In this document: positions 20,732 through 27,560 of the stretch, piece by piece
How positions within the stretch are numbered: the first letter of the stretch is position 1
How the letters are laid out: each line of letters begins with the position of its first letter
NCBI GenBank assembly: GCA_016200765.1
Contig: JACQEC010000105.1
Location: 1 to 28,640, forward strand
Direction: 5' to 3'
Length of the DNA: 28,640 nucleotides
Source of the DNA: Chloroflexota bacterium
Lineage (GTDB): Bacteria; Chloroflexota; Anaerolineae; JACRMK01
Notes under the pieces: generated by a model
Database searches by the model: none
Seen by the model: the letters and a program-made list of their open reading frames with translations, nothing else
What the model was told of the DNA's origin: nothing
Program-made: the position numbers and the translations under genes

Positions 20732-21810
20732 ACGTCACTCGCTACTCGGCAGGGTGTGCCGGTTAAAGCGTGCAGAACCGCAGTCAGCACGTCAATGGCC
20801 TTCAGATATTCATCCAGATCAATGTGCTCGTCGGGCGTGTGGTCGAGGTTGGAGTCGCCCGGCCCATAGGCGACGATGGGGCATTGCCAGAGCGGGCCAA
20901 CGACGTTCATATCGGATGTGCCGGTCTTGAGCGTGAAGCCCGGCTGGGCGCCGTGCTCGCGGATGCCGGCCAGAAACGCGCGAACGAGGGGCGTATTCTT
21001 CTCGGCGCGGTAGGCCGGCTCCTCGCTGGCGAAGGTCAGATCGGCGTCGCCAGCCATCGGGCGCAGGTCGCGCTTTAAGGTTTCGATTTCGATGCCAAGC
21101 GGCACGCGGAGGCCAACCGTCATCGCGACCGAGTCGGCAAAAGCGTCGTCGCCGGTGTGGATGCGGCGCAGGGATGGCGTGAGCAGGTCAAACGCGCGAG
21201 TCTTCCCCTGATTGTGCGCTGTGGCAAACGCATGGAGCCGGTTCCAGAACGCCATCGCGCTCTCTGCGACGCTGGGTATCTGGCCCGCCGTATGCCCCAT
21301 CGGGCGCGACAGGCGATAGTGAACGAGCAGGCGCCCCTTGTAGCCGAGCGTCACGCGGTCCCAACCGCTAGGCTCGCCGATGATGCAGTAGTCGGGATGG
21401 TATTGTGTTGCCGCGAAGCGCGCGCCCTTGGAGGTCGCGTGCTCTTCCTCGACTGCGCCGACCACGACGATGCGCCAGCCCTCCTGCGCGCCGCAGAGGG
21501 CGGCCGCCGCGATGAACGCACAGAGCGGCCCGCGCGCGTCCACCGCGCCGCGGCCATAAAGCGATCCGCCGTTACGGCGCACCTCGATGAAGCCGGGGAC
21601 GGTATCCATGTGGCCGAGCAGGACGAGTTCGCGCAAGGGAGAGGAAGCCGGCGACTCCAAGATGCCTACGGCGTTGCCCGCCGGGTCGCGGAACGCGCGC
21701 AAGCCGAGCGTGGTCATCTGCTCGACCAGATAATCGCAGATGGCTTGCTCGCGCGTGGACGGGCCGTAAACCTTCAGCGCGCCCTCCAGCAGGGTAATCG
21801 GGTCGGTCAT
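20728..21810 (-). CDS. lysK: [LysW]-lysine/ornithine hydrolase LysK
   Basis: LysK is an M20 peptidase that frees lysine (or ornithine) from the LysW carrier protein, the last step of the alpha-aminoadipate pathway in Thermus-like bacteria. The 360-residue protein has LLGHMDTV (H67, D69), GRGAVDARG (D91), AVEEEHA (E121, E122), GEPSGW, and the LysK-like C-terminal TGTSDMNVVGP and YGPGDSNLDHTPDEHI. This last block, with the metal-ligand His, distinguishes it from ArgE and DapE. Its ATG follows directly on the TAA of the dehydrogenase gene, and its own stop overlaps the namZ start. Position at the end of the homocitrate-to-oxoadipate genes supports the assignment. Confidence 0.92.
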   Translation of the reverse strand: MTDPITLLEGALKVYGPSTREQAICDYLVEQMTTLGLRAFRDPAGNAVGILESPASSPLRELVLLGHMDTVPGFIEVRRNGGSLYGRGAVDARGPLCAFIAAAALCGAQEGWRIVVVGAVEEEHATSKGARFAATQYHPDYCIIGEPSGWDRVTLGYKGRLLVHYRLSRPMGHTAGQIPSVAESAMAFWNRLHAFATAHNQGKTRAFDLLTPSLRRIHTGDDAFADSVAMTVGLRVPLGIEIETLKRDLRPMAGDADLTFASEEPAYRAEKNTPLVRAFLAGIREHGAQPGFTLKTGTSDMNVVGPLWQCPIVAYGPGDSNLDHTPDEHIDLDEYLKAIDVLTAVLHALTGTPCRVASDV

Positions 21811-22818
21811 TTACGATGCCAGTTCGCGCACGACCGCATCGGTGAAGCGGCGGGTGGTGGCATTGCCGCCGAGGTCGGGGGTCAGCAGGCCGGAGCGCAC
21901 GACGGCGTACACCGCGCGGCGCACGCTCTCCGCCGCGGCGGGCTCGCGCAGAAAATCCAACAGCATCGCCGCGCTTAGGATAGCGCCAATCGGGTTGGCA
22001 AGCCCTTTACCGGCGATGTCGGGCGCGGAGCCATGCACCGGCTCGAAGACCGCCACGCGCTCGCCGAGATTGGCGGAGGGCGCGACGCCCAACCCGCCAA
22101 TCAGACCGGCGGCCTCGTCGGAAAGAATATCGCCGAAGAGATTGGTGGTCACGATGACATCGAAGTGTTCGGGGTCTTTGACGAGGCGCATGGCCATCGC
22201 GTCTACCAGCATTTCATCGCAGGCGATATCGGGGAACTCGGCGGCTACGGCGAGGCAGGTCTCGCGAAACAAACCGTCCGTCTCCTTCAAGACATTGGCC
22301 TTGTGGACGATGGTCACCCGCGGGTCGGCGCGGAGGCGCGCCTGCGCGAAGGCGAGCCGCGCAATGCGCTCGGAGGCGCGGCGAGTGATAACACGCTCGG
22401 CGATGGCCGTGTCGGCGCCCTCGCGGCGCTCGCGGCCCACATAGAGGTCTTCGGTGTTCTCACGGACGATGAGCAGGTCAACCTGCGGGCGCGAGAAGCC
22501 ACCCGGCAGAGAGAGTGTGGGGCGAAGGTTGGCGTAAAGATCAAAGGACTGGCGCAGTTGGAGAATCGGACTGCGGTAGCCCGCGACCCGGCCCGAGGGC
22601 GACGACACCGCGCCAAACAGCGTGGCGTCGGCGCGGGCGACGGCCTCCAGCGTCTCGGCGGGCAGGGCGTTGCCGCGCTTCTGGAAGCAGTCCCAGCCGG
22701 CCTCGGCGTGGACGAAGCGAAGGTCGCGCAGGGTGCCGAGGGCGGTCAACACCTCAGTGGCGGCGGGAATTACCTCCCGCCCGACGCCGTCGCCGGGAAT
22801 CAGGCAAATGGTGGTCAT
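21811..22818 (-). CDS. Homoisocitrate dehydrogenase (isocitrate/isopropylmalate DH family)
   Basis: It oxidatively decarboxylates homoisocitrate to 2-oxoadipate with NAD+. The 335-residue enzyme shows GDGVGREV (9-16), the substrate loop GYRSPILQLRQSFDLYANLRP with R89 and R99, REN with R119, the catalytic Y126, VHKANVLKETDG with K173, and the metal-binding TTNLFGDILSDE (D230, D234), ending in the NAD site EPVHGSAPDIAGKGLANP. The GYxSPI...R loop resembles known homoisocitrate dehydrogenases more than LeuB. Its ATG overlaps the stop of the preceding small dehydratase subunit gene by four bases (ATGA). Operon position decides for the lysine pathway; some overlap with isopropylmalate or isocitrate as substrate is possible in this family. 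Confidence 0.88.
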   Translation of the reverse strand: MTTICLIPGDGVGREVIPAATEVLTALGTLRDLRFVHAEAGWDCFQKRGNALPAETLEAVARADATLFGAVSSPSGRVAGYRSPILQLRQSFDLYANLRPTLSLPGGFSRPQVDLLIVRENTEDLYVGRERREGADTAIAERVITRRASERIARLAFAQARLRADPRVTIVHKANVLKETDGLFRETCLAVAAEFPDIACDEMLVDAMAMRLVKDPEHFDVIVTTNLFGDILSDEAAGLIGGLGVAPSANLGERVAVFEPVHGSAPDIAGKGLANPIGAILSAAMLLDFLREPAAAESVRRAVYAVVRSGLLTPDLGGNATTRRFTDAVVRELAS

Positions 22819-23342
22819 TCGCCGCCCTTGATCTCCGGCATGGGCAGGTGCTCGGCGCCGAATCTTTTGCGGAGCATCGGGATGAGGCCGCCGGAGTCGA
22901 GGATGGCGTGGATGGTGGGGGAGAGGGGCGGGAAGGAGAACAGGCCGCGCGCGCAGTGAATCGTGTGCGCGGCGGCATCTACGGCTATCGTCTCGCCCGC
23001 CGCGATGGCGTCCACGGCTTCCGGGCAGACCAGCGGCAGTACGCCCTGATTGATGGCGTTGCGGAAGTAGATGCGCGCAAACGACTTGGCGATGATGACC
23101 TTCACCCCGGCGTACTTGAGCGCGCCGACCGCCTGCTCGCGCGACGAGCCACAGCCCCAGTTCCGTCCCGCGACGACGATGTCGCCGGGTTGAACGGTTC
23201 CGGCGAACGTGGCGTCGAGGTCTTCGAGCGCGTGCTTGGCCCACTCGCGCGGGTCGGTGAGCGTGTAAGTGTATTTGCCGGGGAAGATGACGTCGGTGTT
23301 GACGGCGTCGCCGTATTTCCAGACGCGGCCCTGGAAGAGCAT
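22815..23342 (-). CDS. lysU: Homoaconitase / isopropylmalate dehydratase small subunit
   Basis: This is the swivel subunit of the two-part dehydratase that isomerises homocitrate to homoisocitrate. The 175 residues are the usual size. Motifs are GDAVNTDVIFPGKY (11-24), GRNWGCGSSREQA, KVIIAKSFARIYFRNAINQG and LPLVCPE. The start at 23342 is set by AAGGA six bases upstream and by the methyltransferase stop just before it. The longer reading upstream lacks a family match. The motif set alone cannot separate LysU from LeuD; the operon argues for LysU, and dual use in leucine synthesis cannot be excluded. Confidence 0.85.
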   Translation of the reverse strand: MLFQGRVWKYGDAVNTDVIFPGKYTYTLTDPREWAKHALEDLDATFAGTVQPGDIVVAGRNWGCGSSREQAVGALKYAGVKVIIAKSFARIYFRNAINQGVLPLVCPEAVDAIAAGETIAVDAAAHTIHCARGLFSFPPLSPTIHAILDSGGLIPMLRKRFGAEHLPMPEIKGGE

Positions 23343-23352
23343 GGTTGTCCTT

Positions 23353-24147
23353 TCAGGCTGTCGCCACGAACAGGCCGACGGCTTTCGTGATGTGGATTGC
23401 GCCGTCGCGGGCGATGCGCTCGGCGGCGAGGGCGCGCAGACGCGACTCGACGGCTTCGCCAAATAGCTCCGCGAAGATACTCATGGACTTCACGTAGGCC
23501 ACGAGCGGCTCGGCCTCGGTCACATGGAGGCCATCTGGAAAATCATACCGCGCAACCGACCCAAAATGCGCTGACAGGAGTTGCGCGCCGTTCTCCAGAT
23601 TGAACGGCAGGCGTAAGAGCGGGCGCTCCAGGGCAACCCCGGCGTCGCGCGCCAGATCGTCCAGTTCGCGCATGTGGTCTTGTCCGTTCGTCGCGGCATA
23701 GAGTCTGCCGCCCGGCTTCAGCACGCGCCGGATTTCGGACAGCCCCAACGATACGTCGGGCAGATGATAGAGCATGTGGTTGGCGATGACTGCATCGAAA
23801 TGCGTCGTCAGAAAGGGCAGTGCCTGTGCGTCGGTCTGTGTGAAGGAGGCGGGCAGAGCCAGCGAGGTCAGCAGAGCGCGCGATTCGGCAACCATGCCGG
23901 GCGAAAAGTCGGACAGCGTTAGAGACCACGCGCGCGGAACGCGGGAGCGGACGATGCGCCAGAGTGCGCCGGTGCCGCAGCCAATCTCCAGAATCCGCGC
24001 GTCCGGCCCGGCCTCAATGCGGTCGAACAGCCAGTCGAGAAAGTTGCGGGCGGCGGTGCTGAAGCGGGCGTGCAGGGCAATGCGCGCGCCGAGGTTCGCC
24101 CCGCTACGGTATTGTTCACGGATGAGGTGGGTGTCTACGGCCGTCAT
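23353..24147 (-). CDS. Class I SAM-dependent methyltransferase embedded in the lysine operon
   Basis: The 264-residue protein is a Rossmann-fold methyltransferase with the SAM loop LEIGCGTGALW (53-63), an acidic strand end LSDFSPGM, DAQALPF, then FDAVIANHMLYHLPD and VLKPGGRLYAATNG, the usual motif I-to-III order of small-molecule methyltransferases such as the UbiE type. The substrate is unknown. Its ATG overlaps the stop of the large dehydratase subunit gene (ATGA), and the small subunit starts 10 bp after its stop, so it sits between the two subunits of one enzyme and is surely co-translated with them. Nothing in the known pathway needs a methyl transfer, so this position is odd. Confidence 0.88.
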   Translation of the reverse strand: MTAVDTHLIREQYRSGANLGARIALHARFSTAARNFLDWLFDRIEAGPDARILEIGCGTGALWRIVRSRVPRAWSLTLSDFSPGMVAESRALLTSLALPASFTQTDAQALPFLTTHFDAVIANHMLYHLPDVSLGLSEIRRVLKPGGRLYAATNGQDHMRELDDLARDAGVALERPLLRLPFNLENGAQLLSAHFGSVARYDFPDGLHVTEAEPLVAYVKSMSIFAELFGEAVESRLRALAAERIARDGAIHITKAVGLFVATA

Positions 24148-25490
24148 AGCATCTCCCGTGGGTCGGCGATGTGACCGACGATGGCGCTGGCGGCGACGAC
24201 AGCGGGGCTGGCCAGATAAATCTCGCTGTCGCGCGTGCCCATCCGCCCGCGGAAGTTGCGGTTGGCGCTGCTGATCGTGACCTCGCCGGGCGCGGGCACG
24301 CCCATGTGGTTGCCCATGCACGGCCCACAGCCGGGCGTGCCGATGACCGCTCCGGCGGCCATCAGGTCGCCCAGGTAGCCCAGTTGCATGGCCTCCATCA
24401 TCACCTGCGAGGACGCCGGGATGACCAGCAGGCGCGTGCCGGGCGCAACCTGCTTGCCGCGCACGATCGCGGCGGCGGCGGCGAGGTCTTCGAGGCGGCC
24501 ATTGGTGCAGGTGCCGATGAACGCCTGCTGGACGCGCGTGCCGCGCACCTGCGAAAGCGGCCTGACGTTGTCCACCGCGTGCGGGCAGGCGATCAGCGGC
24601 TCCAGCGCGGAGGCATCGAAGCGGTGGGTTGCGGCGTAGGCGGCGTCGGGGTCGGGATAAATCGCGCGATTTTGGATTTGGGATTTTAGATTTTTGATTT
24701 CAGATTGGGCGTTAGCGGGGAGTGATTCCAAATCTAAAATCTGAAATCTAAAATCTGAAATCGTCTTCCAGCGGCGCGGCGCAAGCCAGTCGAGGAGCTT
24801 GTCGTCGGCGGCGATGTAGGCATTCTTGACGCCAAACTCGGCCATCATGTTGGGCAGGACGGCGCGGCTGTCGAGGGACAGCGCCTCGATGGCGGGGCCG
24901 CTGAACTCGATGGACTGGTAGATGCCGCCGTCCGCGCCGAGGTCGCCGATGATTTTGAGGGCGAGGTCTTTGGCGGTGACGCCGAAGGGGAGCGCGCCGT
25001 CTACCATGATGCGCACGCTTTCGGGCACGCGCAGCCAGAGCTCGCCGGTGGCCCAGACGGCCGCCATCTCACTGCGCCCGACGCCAACGCCGCAGGCGCC
25101 CAGCCAGCCGAAGTGCGGCGTGTGCGAGTCGGCGCCGATGACCAGATCGCCGGGCAGGGCAATCGCTTCTTCGCTCAAGACCTGATGGCAGATGCCGCGC
25201 CCGACCTCGAAGAAGTTTTTGATCCCCTGCTCGGCGACGAACTTGCGCACCTCGGCGTGGTTGGTGGCGTGTTGGGTGTTGGGCGCGGGCACGGCATGAT
25301 CGAGCGTGATGGCGTGGCGCTCCGGATGCTTGAGGCGCGCCTGCCCGAGCGCGCGGAAGATGCGCGCAATGGCGGCGGTGTTGTCGTGCGTGAGGATCAC
25401 GTCGGGCGCGGCGTCCACAATCTGCCCGGCGACGACAGCTGACTGGCCGGAGGCGCGGGCGAGGACTTTTTCGGCGAAGGTCTTACCCAT
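24144..25490 (-). CDS. lysT: Homoaconitase / isopropylmalate dehydratase large subunit, with repeat-encoded insertion
   Basis: This is the catalytic [4Fe-4S] subunit of the homocitrate-isomerising dehydratase. It has LTHDNT (33-38), LDHAVPAPN, GADSHTPHFGWLGACGVGVGRSE, then the cluster cysteines C328 in GTCTNGRLED and C388/C391 in GTPGCGPCMG, and SSANRNFRGRMGT. At 448 residues it is about 30 longer than the usual 418 or so. The excess is residues 244-274, encoded exactly by an AT-rich inverted repeat (24668-24762), between LLDWLAPRRWKT and YPDPDAAY. The reading frame is kept. AGGAG precedes the ATG, which is 9 bp after the homocitrate synthase stop. Assignment to lysine rather than leucine synthesis rests on the operon. 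Confidence 0.88.
   Translation of the reverse strand: MGKTFAEKVLARASGQSAVVAGQIVDAAPDVILTHDNTAAIARIFRALGQARLKHPERHAITLDHAVPAPNTQHATNHAEVRKFVAEQGIKNFFEVGRGICHQVLSEEAIALPGDLVIGADSHTPHFGWLGACGVGVGRSEMAAVWATGELWLRVPESVRIMVDGALPFGVTAKDLALKIIGDLGADGGIYQSIEFSGPAIEALSLDSRAVLPNMMAEFGVKNAYIAADDKLLDWLAPRRWKTISDFRFQILDLESLPANAQSEIKNLKSQIQNRAIYPDPDAAYAATHRFDASALEPLIACPHAVDNVRPLSQVRGTRVQQAFIGTCTNGRLEDLAAAAAIVRGKQVAPGTRLLVIPASSQVMMEAMQLGYLGDLMAAGAVIGTPGCGPCMGNHMGVPAPGEVTISSANRNFRGRMGTRDSEIYLASPAVVAASAIVGHIADPREML
24668..24762. repeat. AT-rich inverted repeat inserted in frame in the dehydratase large subunit
   Basis: The left block (24668-24706, GATTTTGGATTTGGG... to CAGATT) and the right block (24731-24762, AATCTAAAATCTGAAATC...) are imperfect complements made of repeated ATTTTAGATTT-type units, around a 24-bp GC-richer spacer. 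Base composition is starkly different from the surrounding gene. Translated on the minus strand it gives the Gln/Lys/Ser/Ile-rich stretch typical of this repeat when read through. Confidence 0.85.
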
Positions 25491-25499
25491 TTCTTCTCC

Positions 25500-26663
25500 T
25501 TATCCTTTCTCCGCTGTCCCATTGCCGCGATCAGCCCAGCGGTGCAGGAGTTCGTCCACGTCTTCGAGGTCTATCGGCTTGATGTCGGCCAGCGCCTTGA
25601 TGTGGGCGGTGACGGCTTTGACCTCGTCGTCGCTGAGGACGACGCCGAGTTGGTCGGCGCGGTCTTTGACGGCGTTCCAGCCGGTCAGCTTGTGGGCGAT
25701 GCTGATGTAGCGCGTGAGGCCGAAGTCGCGGGGGTTGAGCGCTTCGTAGGTCTCCGGGTTGTTGAGGATGGCCTTGGCGTGGATGCCGGCTTTGTGGGTG
25801 AAGGCGGTGACGCCGGTGATGTAGTTGTTGAACGGCACGGCGACGCCGACCATCTCGGCGACCATCTCGTCGAGGCGGCGCAGGCGGTCGAGGCGGTATT
25901 TGTTTTTGACCAACTCACGGTTGTGGGTGTACATGCGGGCGACGAAGCCGCCGAGGGGCGTGATGCCGTTGCGCTCGCCGATGCCCAAGACGCTGGTGTC
26001 TATATGCGTGGCGCCGGCTTCGAGCGCGGCGAAGGCGTTGGCGACCGCACAGCCGGAGTCGTTGTGGCCGTGAAACTCGATGTCGGCGCGGGTCATGTGG
26101 CGCAGGGTGTTGATCAGCCGATAGACCTGCATGGGCGTGGCGATGCCGACCGTGTCGGCGATGCCGAGGCGGTTGACCACGCCGAGCCGATCCACGGCCA
26201 GATAGACGCGGAAGAGGTCGGCTTCATCGGAGCGGAACGAGTCCTCGGTCGAGAAGCGGAGTTCGATGTGCGGCGCCTGTGCGCGGATGTAGCCGAGCAC
26301 GTCGGCGGCGAGGTCAATGATCTGGTCAATGCTCTTGCCGTGGCTGAACTGGCGCAGGTAAGAGGAGGTGCCGATGACCACGTCGAGGCCGTCCACGCCG
26401 GTGTCGAGCGCGACCGCGGCGTCTTCTTGGTTACAACGGATGTGCGTGAGCACACGCGCCTTGAGGCCAAGGTCGGCGATGATCTTGGCGTCGGTGTTCG
26501 ACTGCGGCGAGGCGAGCGGCGAGGTCAACTCGATGTACTCGACGCCGAAGCCGTCGAGCGCATGGGCGATGCGGATTTTCTGCTCGGTGGTGAAGTTCGC
26601 GCCGACGAACTGTTCGCCCTCGCGCAGGGTGGACTCGATGATGTTGAATTTGTCTAGGGACAT
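25500..26663 (-). CDS. Homocitrate synthase
   Basis: It condenses 2-oxoglutarate with acetyl-CoA to homocitrate, the committed step of alpha-aminoadipate lysine synthesis. The 387-residue enzyme of the DRE-TIM metallolyase family has IIESTLREGEQF (8-19, the R14-E15 pair), YIELTSPLASPQS, HIRC near 74, RFSTEDSFRS, the metal-binding HGHND (198-202), LGIGERNGITPLGGF (226-240) and HKAGIHAKAI. The overall pattern is very close to the Thermus homocitrate synthase as I remember it. GGAGG lies five bases before the ATG at 26663, so the ten-residue extension from an upstream codon is rejected. The dehydratase large subunit gene follows after 9 bp. A NifV role is unlikely without nif genes. Confidence 0.93.
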   Translation of the reverse strand: MSLDKFNIIESTLREGEQFVGANFTTEQKIRIAHALDGFGVEYIELTSPLASPQSNTDAKIIADLGLKARVLTHIRCNQEDAAVALDTGVDGLDVVIGTSSYLRQFSHGKSIDQIIDLAADVLGYIRAQAPHIELRFSTEDSFRSDEADLFRVYLAVDRLGVVNRLGIADTVGIATPMQVYRLINTLRHMTRADIEFHGHNDSGCAVANAFAALEAGATHIDTSVLGIGERNGITPLGGFVARMYTHNRELVKNKYRLDRLRRLDEMVAEMVGVAVPFNNYITGVTAFTHKAGIHAKAILNNPETYEALNPRDFGLTRYISIAHKLTGWNAVKDRADQLGVVLSDDEVKAVTAHIKALADIKPIDLEDVDELLHRWADRGNGTAEKG

Positions 26664-26705
26664 GGCGGCCTCCGATTCTCCAATTCGCGCCAACCGGGTA
26701 GTTTA

Positions 26706-27146
26706 TTAATCCAGTTGCTCCAAGTCGGCCAGGTCCTGGAATCGGCCGCTGGCTGTCTTATTCTTCTTGAGATTCTCCAGATCAATAAAGTTGACCACAA
26801 TATCGTCAACCTGCACAAACACCCTGGACTGATAGCACGTCTCAAAATCCACACCGGGGATCGTCGTCAGTACATCAATCCGATTGGGTGGATAGCCCAA
26901 CTGCACGATCTGATCGGGAACCAAGAAATCTTGTTGTTGGAGTCCCAGCGAGCTGAAACCGAACTGCTCCAAAGCGTTCACGAGATTGGTTGCGTTATGC
27001 GGGTCCAGATCAATCCAGACGTCCATGTCCTTGGTATAACGGGGATGGCCGTGCAGGGCCACCGCATAGCCGCCGACAATCAAATATCGAACGCCGTTAT
27101 CGTTTAATGATTGTAAGAACTCTTTGAAGTCTTGGTTCAGCACCAT
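26706..27146 (-). CDS. Minimal nucleotidyltransferase (DUF6036/AbiEii-like)
   Basis: This 146-residue nucleotidyltransferase-fold protein has VGGYAVALHGHPRYTKDMDVWID at the N-terminus in two parts: the GGYAV loop (25-29) and the KDMDVWID strand with metal-binding Asp at 40 and 42. The C-terminal part (NRIDVLTTIPGVDFE, VVNFIDLENLKKNK) is also typical. Related proteins are often encoded right after a 65-75-residue helical partner, as here, with the two genes overlapping by about 50 bp. Such pairs resemble toxin-antitoxin modules of the MNT type, but many are uncharacterised. The start follows GGTGGAAAT. It lies inside the lysine operon, between the aminotransferase and homocitrate synthase genes, without an obvious metabolic role there. 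Confidence 0.8.
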   Translation of the reverse strand: MVLNQDFKEFLQSLNDNGVRYLIVGGYAVALHGHPRYTKDMDVWIDLDPHNATNLVNALEQFGFSSLGLQQQDFLVPDQIVQLGYPPNRIDVLTTIPGVDFETCYQSRVFVQVDDIVVNFIDLENLKKNKTASGRFQDLADLEQLD

Positions 27147-27294
27147 ATTTCCACCGGTGATATTCTTGCCGAATCGCTTCTAGGGTCGCCAGTCGCACTT
27201 GATACGGTTGGGTCTGCCAATAGGCAAAGTCACTGTGCAATTCATGCAGGCTGACTTTCCGATAAACTTTCTGAACAGATGATGGTCTCGTCAC
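27097..27294 (-). CDS. Small partner protein of the nucleotidyltransferase, about 65 aa
   Basis: The product is a short basic helical protein ending YHRWKYGAEPRLQRVLTIIKR in sense, with the body VYRKVSLHELHSDFAYWQTQ and VRLATLEAIRQEY. The tryptophan-containing YWQTQP and the terminal PRLQRV segment are the recognisable signature of small proteins encoded immediately upstream of DUF6036-type nucleotidyltransferases. Its 3' end overlaps the nucleotidyltransferase gene by about 50 bp in another frame. The start is uncertain: GTG at 27294 lies behind AGGGGGAGG (tight spacing), while GTG at 27315 or 27321 would add seven or nine residues. The function is unknown; antitoxin or dimerisation partner is a guess. 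Confidence 0.65.
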   Translation of the reverse strand: MTRPSSVQKVYRKVSLHELHSDFAYWQTQPYQVRLATLEAIRQEYHRWKYGAEPRLQRVLTIIKR

Positions 27295-27335
27295 GGCCTC
27301 CCCCTTTTTGTTCACACGCACAGCTCTGATGAATC

Positions 27336-27557
27336 TTAATGGCTGTCAGGAATTGATGATGCTGAAAGGACGCGAATACGTCCTTCAACGGGTTGAGCAT
27401 GCTTTTGCTCCACGATGCGTGGATTGGCGCTGAAGATCAGGTCGGTGTAGATGCACAACAAATCCATACGCTCGCTCAGCGACAGCGACTGAAACCACTT
27501 TGCCTTGGCCTCGCTCGTCTCTTCCTGACGATCATGGGAGATAGCCTGTTTCAGCAT
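27336..27557 (-). CDS. Small hypothetical protein, 73 aa
   Basis: No family is named with confidence. The protein begins MLKQAISHDRQEETSEAKAK, continues WFQSLSLSERMDLLCIYTDL and ends with a basic, proline-containing tail (EGRIRVLSASSIPDSH). The central ERMDLLCIYTDLIFSANP has the look of a small helical dimer. The ATG at 27557 follows GGAGA with seven-base spacing and lies 3 bp after the aminotransferase stop, so it is co-translated with it. It precedes the small partner and nucleotidyltransferase genes and may be a third member of that module. Confidence 0.6.
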   Translation of the reverse strand: MLKQAISHDRQEETSEAKAKWFQSLSLSERMDLLCIYTDLIFSANPRIVEQKHAQPVEGRIRVLSASSIPDSH

Positions 27558-27560
27558 CAC

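Noticed and set aside
20728..21810. Annotation of this M20 gene as acetylornithine deacetylase or DapE
   Set aside because: The C-terminal TGTSDMN and NLDHTPDEHI blocks and the homocitrate-pathway operon fit LysK better.
22033..23390. Open frames on the plus strand opposite the dehydrogenase and small dehydratase subunit
   Set aside because: They are codon-bias shadows of the lysine genes, without recognisable domains.
25542..26657. Long open frame (371 codons) on the plus strand opposite homocitrate synthase
   Set aside because: It is a mirror of a GC-rich, motif-complete gene; the translation is Val/Asp/Gly-rich with no domain and no ribosome-binding site.
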